Source of the DNA: Zelonia costaricensis
Taxonomy: Eukaryota; Euglenozoa; Kinetoplastea; Trypanosomatida; Trypanosomatidae
Assembly (NCBI GenBank): GCA_030849075.1
Contig: JASAOO010003076.1
Coordinates: forward strand, 1 to 20,598
DNA: 20,598 bases
Reading direction: 5' to 3'
Part shown: positions 1-9,300 of the stretch, in pieces
How the letters are laid out: every line of letters starts with the position of its first letter
Position numbering within the stretch: the stretch's first letter is position 1
The notes under the pieces: model-generated
Database searches by the model: none
What the model was told of the DNA's origin: nothing
The model's input: the letters and a program-made list of their open reading frames with translations, nothing else
Translations under genes and position numbers: made by a program

Positions 1-43
1 AGCGTGGCGCGGGTCCTCGCTTCTTCTTGATCTCGCGCAGCAT
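1..43 (-). CDS. Probable 5' end of next gene downstream (partial)
   Basis: Minus-strand reading from the ATG at 43-41 stays open to the window edge and gives MLREIKKKRGPAPR, fourteen codons. It is the first ATG met in transcription order after the polypyrimidine region at 210-268; no other minus-strand ATG lies between 44 and about 270. The position, strand and basic Lys/Arg-rich start fit the N-terminus of the next cistron of the same polycistronic unit. The frame is also open for some distance upstream of the ATG, but without another ATG. Too little is visible to name a product. It could be a chance open stretch. Confidence 0.45.
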   Translation of the reverse strand, partial: MLREIKKKRGPAPR

Positions 44-179
44 GCCCAGTCCTTGGCAGTCCTCGCCCCCTTGCTCCGATTCCGCCGTCGTGGGGCGTGT
101 GGGTGGGGGGTGGGCTTTGGTGACGAAGCGAAGTGCTTCAAGAGCGCAGTGGTGTCGAGGAGTTAGTTCACGTGACACA

Positions 180-209
180 CTCTCTCTCTCACACACACAC
201 ACACACACA
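180..209. repeat. Compound (TC)n-(CA)n microsatellite
   Basis: The plus strand shows TC repeats (180-190) running directly into CA repeats (190-209). In mRNA sense this reads UG then GA. It sits between the pyrimidine tract and the candidate downstream ATG. Confidence 0.9.
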
Positions 210-268
210 GAGGGAGAGGGGTGGGGGAGGGTACGCAATCAGCACAGGGTTGAGTAAAAAAAAAAAAA
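188..268 (-). promoter_or_regulatory. Polypyrimidine tract and candidate trans-splice acceptor
   Basis: On the minus strand a T13 run (268-256) and a C/T-rich run (231-210) precede a TG repeat. The first AG after them lies at 189-188. Further AGs nearer the ATG are possible. This is inferred to direct spliced-leader addition for the gene whose ATG is at 43. The intervening TG repeat makes the exact acceptor uncertain. Confidence 0.45.
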
Positions 269-370
269 GAGCCCAGACATATCAGGACACACACACACAC
301 GTACGCAAGCTCCCGTACCGCACACTCACACAAGTGTGCCCAACTTCACACGTGGCGTGCCGCGCGCCGC

Positions 371-3300
371 CTAGATGATCGAGGTGTCCCCCTCGTCGGT
401 GGGCTCCCCCTCCTCTCGGCCGCTCACGCGACCACCAGACCGTTGCTGCTGCTGCGGCGGCGGCTGCTGTTGCGCGTCCACGGCGAGCGTCAGGAGCTTC
501 GCCAGCAGAGCCCGCAGCTTGAGCTCCTGTTCGACGGCTGCAGCCGTCCGCGTGGAGAGCCGGCTCCCACACGCGACGAGCTGCAGCAACTCCGGCAGCA
601 GGCAGCGTAGCAGGTTCGCCGACGCCGCAACGCCGTGGCGGCCTATCCCCGTCTTCGGCTGCTGCCGACCGGAGCGGGCGTCCGCTTCGGCCATCGCCAG
701 CACGTCATGCAGCGTGTCCAGCAGCAGTGCCGCGGCGCTGGCGTCGTCGGGGTTGTCGACGTACTGCCGCAGGATGGCACGATTACGTGTCTCCATCGAG
801 GCCCGCACGACGTCCTGTAGCTGACTGCGGGACGTGCCCGGCCCCGGTGACGCCGCGCCAGCCGCCGCCGCCGCAGCGGCAGCAGCCGTGCGGCTGGAGG
901 CCGAGGTGCCCGAGCCCTGCGCCGGCGGGGGCGCGCCACTGCTGCCGCCCACACTACGCCGGTTCTCGGGCACGGCGACGGAGGCGCCACTGCCCGTGTT
1001 GCTGCCCACCGCACCGGCCCAGCGCTGCAGCAGCGAGAGACTCCGACGCGCCACCCGCGCCAACGCGAGCCCCTCCGCCGCCGACGCGATGGAGAGCACG
1101 TTGATCGCCGCCGTGGCGCACACGACGTCTTCGTAGTGCTCCATGACGTGATGCACGACTTCCCCGAGAGTGTCCACAAGCAGCTCGAGCGCCTGCAGCG
1201 CGGCCGTCACGTGCGGCAGAACGACCACCGTCGTGGTTGTGGTGGTCCTAGTGGCGGTGGCGGCGCCAGACACGGGCGGGTGCGAGGACGCCGCACCGGC
1301 GCCGCCGGCAGAGGTGGTGGCGTCGAGTTGCCGCACGACGGTGGACGTGGCCGTCAGCAGCACCTCAAACGCGCGGCACAGCGCGGCCACGCCGTCGCGG
1401 CGGCACTGCACGGCGGCCCCAGACGTGGACGTGTGAGCGACGCCACCCTCCGCTGCGCCGTCGCGGGCCAGCACTGGACCCCACAGGGTGTACTGCAGCA
1501 AATCCACGCACTCCTGCAGGAAGAGCGCGGGGAGGGTGAAGGGCACGCTGCCTGACCGCGGGGGCCCGGCAAGTGCCGCGGCAGAGGCGAGGTGCAGCAG
1601 CAGCAGCGTCCCCGTCACCTGCACCGTGCTCGGCGCCATGAAGGCGAGCCGCACTCGATCCGCGTCGCTTGGCACGCCCGCCGGCGCCGACGCCGCCCCG
1701 TCGCCACTGCCCGGCAGCACCTCTGCCGCCTCGCCGTCGTCGCCGGTGTGGTGGTGATGGTGATGCAGCAGGCGTCGCATAGTCTCCATGACCGCACTCA
1801 GGTAGCCCGGGTGCGAGCCCGGCGGCATCACCGACTTGAGCGGGATGAGGGTGCTCGCCGCTGCCGCCGCCGCTGCGCTTGCCGTCTCGTCCACCATGCG
1901 GGCCGTCCCCGTGTCGTGGGCGTCCTGCAGGACGAAGCGCTGCAGGGCTGCGGCGGATGGGAAGGCCGGCAGGAGCACCTCGCCCCACACCATGCGGGCC
2001 TCGCGGCTGGACAAGGTCGGCCACACCGCGGCCACCCCTTCCAGCAGCGTCGACTGCCCCTTGCTGGGGAAGTAGTAGGAGTGCACCACAGCCGGGCAGC
2101 GCGGCACGGCCTGCAGGAGGAACAGCAGACGCGTGAAGTACTGCGCACTCGACGGGACAGCCGCCGCGGAGGGGCGACGCACCACCTCGGGTCCACCACC
2201 ACCACCACCACCCGTCCCGCCGCTGGTGCCGCCCCCGCCCCAGCCGCTGAAGTACGAGCCGAAGCCACCCGCGCTGCTCTGGCGGCGGTCCGCCGAGCCC
2301 AGCAGCGGTGAGGAGAAGGGGGACTGGGCGGCGCCGGTGGACGCAGAGGCCCCTGCCGGACCTGCCGCCGCGGCCACGTGACGCTGCAGCCGGAAGCTGT
2401 CGCACACGGCAGCCACCGTGGCGGCCACCACCGTCAGCGTGCACTGCTTCGCCTCCGTGTGCGCAAACGGCACCTGCGACGCGGCGGCGCCACCGACGGC
2501 GGTCGCCGATGCCGCGTCCCGTGCGCCGCCTGCACCACCGCGCAGAAGAAGCCGCTCGAGGGCCAGCCAGGCGAGGTCGATGCCGCGCTCGTGCAAGCCG
2601 TGCGGCCCTGGCATCTCCACCAACACACCGTGCAGCGCGTGCACGGCAGCGACGGCCGACTGCTCGCCCGATGTGCCGCGCACGACGACGCACACGTCGC
2701 CGCACAGGCAGAGGAAGCGCTCTAGCACGACGGTGGCGTCGTCGCGGTCCGTGCTGGGCATCGCGAAGGCCGAGTACGAGGGCGGCAGCGGCAGCGGCGC
2801 GGTCAGCGGCGACGACAGCGGTGCGGCCTCGGCGGCGGCTCGCATGTGGGCGTAGTGTGTCACGAAGAGCCGACTGCCCGCGTCGTAGAGGGTCACGCGG
2901 ACCTCCTCCAGCTGGGGCGGGTGGGCCGCGAAGCTGCGCAGGAGCCGCCGCCGCACAACTGCGTCACTGTCACCGTCGCTGCTGGACGCCTCGTCGGCAA
3001 CCAGCGGCAGCGGCAACGTGGTGGCTGCCGCTGCACGACCCAGTGTGCCGGCGGCGGCAGCAGCAGCAGGTCCATCGCCCGAGGTCGGCGTCGGCGCCGG
3101 CGTTGCGCAGAGCTCCGTGGCGGCGGTCACGACCTCCATCAGCGACAGGAGCACGTCCCGCAGCACGCAGCGCCAGCACACCGCCGAGAAGCGCCAGCCG
3201 TAGGTCTGCACCAGGGCGAACAGCGTCTGCAGCGCCGACTGCCGCACCTCCTGCCGGTCGTCCAGGCAGCCGTTGCGCAGCTGCCACAGCAGCGAACACC

Positions 3301-6300
3301 ACAGGCGATCTTGCTGTTGCTGTTGCTGCGGGCTTGCGCCGCCGTCACGCGGGATGGAGCCGGAGGAGGTGCTGGTCGGCGAGGTGATGCCACGCGCACC
3401 GCCCATGCGATCTTCGTAGGGGTCCACGGAGCGTTGGGACAGCACCCCGCCGGCCCCGAAGGCGGCGAGGTAGTCAGCGATGGACCACAGGAGCTGCACG
3501 GCGCTCAAGTTGGTGTGCAGCTTGCGCTCCCCAGCGGCCCCGCTGTCGACCCGGTGCACCGTGAAGGCGCCGACGCAGACGATAAGGCGATGCAGCCCCT
3601 CTGCATTCAAGTGGGGAATGTGATTGTGCTGGATGCTCTCCAGCGCCCGGAAGGCCGTGTTGAGGGACTCGACCGCCTGGCTGCTGTACAGTGCGGCAGC
3701 GGCGGGGTGGGGGCCGGGCTTGGTAGCGACCGAGGAGGCGCTGCTGAGGCTGCTGCTGCCGTCCAGGCTCACGCTGCTCTGCGCGACGCGGGGGTCGCCG
3801 CGGGCAACGGGGGCCGCAGGGGCGGAGGCGCCGCCTTCGTTCCCACCACCACCACCAGCACGCACTGCGGCGACGGCGCTCGCTGGCGGGCACGTTGCGG
3901 TGCGCTGCAGCAGGGCGAGGACCGCCTCCCACGCGGCCCCGTCGATGGACTCACCGTAGGCCTGCACCACCTTCACGACATCCACCAGGATGGCGCCGGC
4001 CGCGTTGTCCAGCAGCTGCGGCACCGCATCGGCCACCACCAAGGCGGCCAGCTCACGCGGCGTCGCCGCCGCCGCAGGGGACTCCTTCGCGTTGGGGCTC
4101 ACGCCGGCGGCGTTGTCCGGCGCCTCCGGCGAGCGGGCGGCAGGGGCGGCGGTTGCCCCACGAGCCCGTGCAGGCGTCTTCGACGGCACGTCCGCCGCCG
4201 CGCTGCTGCCCACCGCCGCCCCTGCACGGCGCCACTCTGCGTAGATGGTGTCAAGCATGGCAAAAGGGCTGGCCAGCAGCTGCTCGAGCGGGTCGAGGTC
4301 AACTCGTGTGTGGCGGTGCGAGCCCGCGCTACCGGCGCGGCGGCGGTGGCGGTCGTCGAGGGGCGTGTGGAGGGCGATGGCCTGCGTGGACCGGTTCAGC
4401 GCGGCCAGCAGCGCCGAGGTACTCTGTGCCGCGGCGTCGGTCCGTGTGAAGGGCAGCAGCGGCGGCCGCGACGGCAACACGTCACTCGCACCCGCACGAG
4501 CTCCGCTGACGCCCGTGGCGGAGCCGGCAGCGAAGAGCGCGTTGGAGATCTGCGTGAGGGGGGCGCCAGCAAACGGACCGGAGGTGAGCACGAGGGCGGC
4601 GCTCTGCGTGACCTGGTAGACGGACGCCGGGGCTGCTCCCGTGCCGGCGGCTGGTGCTGCTGCTGCTGCTGCTGCCGCCGCCGCCGCTGCCGCGGCTCCA
4701 TTCCCCTCCGACGCGCGACGGCGCCGTGCTGCGGAGCGGCACAGCTGCACGGCCACCGTGGCGATGTGGCCCACCACCGTGGCGAGCACGCCCTCCATCA
4801 CTCGCGTCTCCTCCTCGGAGAGTTTGCCGTGCGCGGGCAACGCGCGGCCCTCACTCGTAGCACTGCCGCCGCTGCCGCCGACCCCTGCCGCGGTGGTCGC
4901 CGCCGCTGTGCTACCCGTCCCCGCCGTCAGCGCCAGCAGGGCACGCTTGTGCGCCCCCATCGCGGTCAGCAGCGTCGTCCCCCACTGCTCCACCTTCCGC
5001 CGGTCCGTCACGTGGTGGCAGACGTGCGTCTCGAGCTCCCACAGCCGCATCGCCCGGGCCAGGGCACTTGTGCACTGCCGCTGGAGCAGCTGCGGGGTTA
5101 CGAGGGGGCTGAACTTGCTGCCCTTGCCGCCACCACCACCGCCGCCCTCCCCATCCACATCGAACGCCGTCGCCGGCGTGGCGGTGGTGGCAGCGTCTGC
5201 GAAGCGTTGCTGCTCCGTGAAGGGCAGCATGGACAGCAGCGACACGCACAGACACTCGGACGTAAGCACCCACTGGTCCGCACATCCCTGGGGGTCTTGC
5301 CGAGGCAGCTGCGTCGAGGCCGCGACGTACGACGCCGGGGCCTGGACCGGCACGGGTGGCGTGCTCGAGGCACCCCCCCACGTGTCCGCCTCCCTCCCAC
5401 CGTCTCCTGCCTCCGCGTCGGTTGCGTTCGCCATGCTGAGCTCCTCTGTCCCGCTCACGAGTTCGGACATGAACACGTCTAGCTGACTCGCGGGCAGCTG
5501 GCACGTGTTGTTGACGCAGAGCGACCGCAGCGCGTCGCGCAGGTGCGACGCATCGCTTAGCAGCTGCGCCTGCTGCTCCTGCTCCACCGCCGCCTCCTCC
5601 ACCCACGCGAGAAGGCGCTTGAGTTTGTGGAGCAGCGGCTCCGTCACGACAAGCCCGCGAGCGAGCAGTGCCCACCCCTGGTCCAGCTGCGCCCCCAGCG
5701 TGTTGGCAATCACGTGGAGTGTCTTCATCACAAACACCTTGTGCTGCAGGCGGCACACCCCGAGGATGACGACGTGCTGCACCGACGGGGCGTGCCAGCC
5801 CTGCAGCACCAGCGACGACGGCGCGGTGGAGGAGGCGGTAGAGCCCCGTGGTTGCTGCTGCTGCTGTGATGACGAGGCGTGCGATGCTGCAGCTGCTGCG
5901 GCGGTGGATGCTGTCGCAGCGCTGCCGCTGGGCATCGCTGGAGAGGTGGTGCGGTGCGGACCCGCGGAGGAGGTGGCGGCGGCGATGGCGGTGCGCGCCT
6001 GCGACGGGGAGACGGTGCTGGTGCTGCTCCCGGCAAGGGGCCGTGTGGAGAAGGACACGGAGGAGGAGGGCTGCGACTGCGGCGGCCCTTGTTCTGGGCG
6101 GCGGCGGCGGCGGCGCAGCCACCCCGCACCCCAGCTCGGCATGTGCTGCTGCGCGTAGCGCTGAATGGCCTGCACCCTGCCGCCGCCCCTTCGCCCGTGT
6201 GACCCGCCGTCGGCGTCGTCGCCGTCGTCGTCGATGCCGAGCGCCGCGGCGGCGACGGAGCCGGGCACGACGGGCTCGGCAGCCGCGTAGGCGTTGTGCA

Positions 6301-9300
6301 GCATCAGCAAGCCCTCCAGCACGGCGGTGTGGGTGACCGTGGCGGAGGCATCGGACAAGCCCGCCGCGGCCGGGGAGGACAGGGCGACGAGGTGGTCCAC
6401 GACGGGGTCGGGCGTGCGCAGGATGTCCACAAGCGCCGTCAGGTACGCGTCGCGCTGCCCCGCCAGCTGCAGCGCGCAACTCACCTGCACCCAGTAGCCG
6501 GTCGCCTTGAGCACCACAGGCAGCACGTCCTCCTCATACCGGAGGTGCCGGAGACAGAGCAGCGTGCAGCGGAGGAGGTGGGGGTGGAGGCTGAGGAAGC
6601 AGGTGCGGCAGCGGCGCAGCACGACCTCCTGCTCCGCCGCGACAGCCCTGCTGTGGCTGCCCATCTGCTGCGTGTCCACGAGCTGCGAAAAGAACTGCCC
6701 AAAGGTGGCGATGCAGTTTAGGGCCTCGGTGAAGCACTGGTACACGGTCCCCCCGCTGGTCGCGCACAGGCACAGCGGGGGGGACGTCTGCAGCGCCCCC
6801 GCGGCCGCGCCGTGACTGTCCTGCCGCCCCGCCGCCCCGTCCAGCCCGCGTGCGGTGCGCCCCAGCAGGGCTGCGCCGTCGCCGCTCACGCCACCGATGC
6901 TGCCGTCCTCCGCTATCGGCTGGTACGATGGGGTGATCGTCAGGAGGAACGGACCCGCCGGCTGCACCGGGTCTAAGGTCAAACTTGTGTCCTCTGCTGC
7001 TGCTGCTGCGGCGGCGGCGGGGCCCGGTGCGACGTGGTCGTGCGGCTGGCCCGGGATGGCGGTCACGCCCGCGCTGCGGGCCGGCAGCTGCACGTGCGCC
7101 ACCACGAGCTTCAGCACCGCCGTTAAGCAGCGGATCAGCGACGGCATGTCGGCGGGCCCCGCTGCGGTGGTGCCGTCCATCTCGCTGCTGTCGCCGGCGC
7201 CGGCGCCGCCGCCCTCGTCTCCAGCGTCGGAGAAGTCCCCGTCGTCGCGGCCGCCACCACCGCCGGACTGCGGACCGCTGCGGCTCGGGTCACTGAGCTC
7301 GCGGTCCACCGCACCCGGGCTGGGCAGCTGCACCATCAGCGCTAGCGATCCACCCCGGCTGCCGCGGTACCCGCTGTCGCTGTCGCTGCTGTCGGTGGGC
7401 GGGCCGCCGCCGCGGGCGTCCTCGCCCCGCCCAGCGGGCACGAGCGAGGGAAGAAGCTGAAGGTGCAGCGGGCTGCCCTGCGCAGGGGTGAGCAGTTGCC
7501 GCCGCGCTGCACCAGCCGCGTCGTCGCCGTGGCGGTCCACCTCCGGGCTCAGGCGCCAGTCGCCCCGCGTGTACACGCTGCCACTACCTATCATGGGCCC
7601 GGCCCGATCACGATACTCGCCACCGTCCAGCCACGCCGCGGCCGCCGGCGAGGATTCCAGGTCACCACCACCACCGCCACCGCTGCTGCCGCCGTCGTTG
7701 GCGTCGTTGCGGCCCTTGACGGACTGCACCTGCAGCAGGTCCCACAGCAGCGACGTGCTCGTCAGCGTCTTGCGCCACAGCGACAGCACCGCCGTGGCCG
7801 CCTGCACGAGTCGCTCTGCCGCCTCGCCGAGCTCCGTCATGGCCCGACGGTCGTCGTCACTTCCGGCCACCAGGGACGCAGCGCGCCGGCTGCGCCGGGT
7901 GGAGAGACGCCGTAGCAGCCGCACGTGTGCCTCGAGCAGCACCTGCGTGGCGTTCGTCATGCTGCCGAGGTGCGTGCTGATCGACACGAGGGCCAGCTGC
8001 TGCGTGCACGTGAAGAGCTCCACCGAGCACTGCGGCAGCGGCGGCGGCGGCGGCATCGCGGCGGCGGAGAAGGGGCTCTCCAGGGGGAGAGGAGGCTGCT
8101 GCGTTTGGCGCAGTGCCTCGACCAGCAGGGGCGGGGGCGGCTGCATGGGCACGGCAACGCCCATCTCGTGCAGGCCCCACAACGCCACCGAGAAGAAGCA
8201 GTCGTTCAGGCACTGCATGTACAGGGGGTTCTGCAGCGGGGCCGCAACAGACGGCATCGACGCCGCAGGTGCCGCCCCGGCCGCGCGCTTCTCCTCCGTC
8301 GAGGTTGCCGGCACGGAGGGTGCCGTCTGCGTCTTGGCCTGCTCCTTGAAGAAGAGGGTCACGGTGCGCAGGAGGAATAGGCGCAGCCGCACCGGCGCCG
8401 CTTCGCACGCCGGCGCCACTGCGGCGTGGTGGCGCGTGACGGCCGTGAAGGGCATCTCCGCCGCACCGCCGGCTGCAGGGAGGAGCGACCCGTCCGTCCC
8501 CTCGCGCCCGAGCAACGGCAGCGCCGGCGGGGGTGCGGGCAGCGTGGAGGCGCTGAGGGTGGGGGTAGTGGCGGCAGACGACGGGCGCGGCGTGCGCTGC
8601 TGCTGGGTGCGCTGCCGGTCGGCATCGGCCACAACGCGGGCGGTGATGCCGGCGATGGAGGATGGAGCGGCGCGGCTCCTGCCGGGCCCCGCGCTTGCGG
8701 CATTGGCCGGCAGTGGGGAATGCTGCGGCGTGGCGCTCGCTACTCCACCCGCTGTGGTGGAGGGGTATGGGCTGAGCTGAAGCCACCGGGTGCGCGCACC
8801 AATCATGAGCCGGCACATGTCCTTCACAAACGCCACGCCCTGCAGCTGTGCCGTGAAGGTGGTGGCGATGAGCGACACGGACGGGCTGCTACGGTGCGGG
8901 GCCGCGTCATCGCCGCCCGGCGCTGCCGCCGCCGCAGCGGTGGCCGCTACAGCCGCCGCCGCCGCACCCGCGCCGTCGCCGCTTTCCTCCATCGACGCGC
9001 TGTCGTGCAGGGCGGTGAGGACGGAGTGGATGTGGTGGGTGAGGGTCGCCTCGCACGTCGCCTCCAGCATGGACTGCGGCGCCACACCACAGTAGAACAG
9101 AAGCACCGTGCCGTAGAGCTCGGCCAGGGCCGGGCTGCCGAGCGGGCAGCTCGAGGCGGCGGAGGCGAGCATCTGCAGCAGCCGCACCAGGACCGGGTCG
9201 TCATGCACGAGCTGCGCGGGCAGCACCCCACCACCGCCCCCGGCTGTTGCCGCGGCGGCACCGGCGAAGACGGGTGCGGTGCCGCAGAGGACGCTCACGC

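Larger units (their letters stand above)
44..370 (-). other. Spacer: Mon2-like 3' UTR and downstream gene 5' UTR
   Basis: About 330 nt without a convincing gene on either strand. In transcription order it holds (TG)7 at 300-287, a T13 run at 268-256, a C-rich pyrimidine tract at 231-210, a (TG)10 tract at 209-190, a GA repeat at 190-181, and a G/C-rich leader to the candidate ATG at 43. Such an order of pyrimidine tract, AG and ATG is typical of a trypanosomatid intercistronic region, where polyadenylation of the upstream mRNA and spliced-leader addition to the downstream mRNA are coupled. Confidence 0.6.

Noticed and set aside
256..268. A13 run as a retroposon poly(A) tail or plus-strand signal
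   Set aside because: On the transcribed strand it is T13 followed by C/T tracts upstream of an ATG, which is better explained as part of a polypyrimidine tract.
1365..2705. Minus-strand open frame of 446 codons overlapping the Mon2-like gene
   Set aside because: Shifted frame of the same strand, Arg/Gly-rich and without family features, while the main frame retains conserved helical blocks.
2846..5482. Plus-strand open frame of 878 codons
   Set aside because: Antisense to the Mon2-like gene. Its Arg/Gly/His-rich composition is that of a shadow frame in GC-rich coding DNA, with no recognisable domain.
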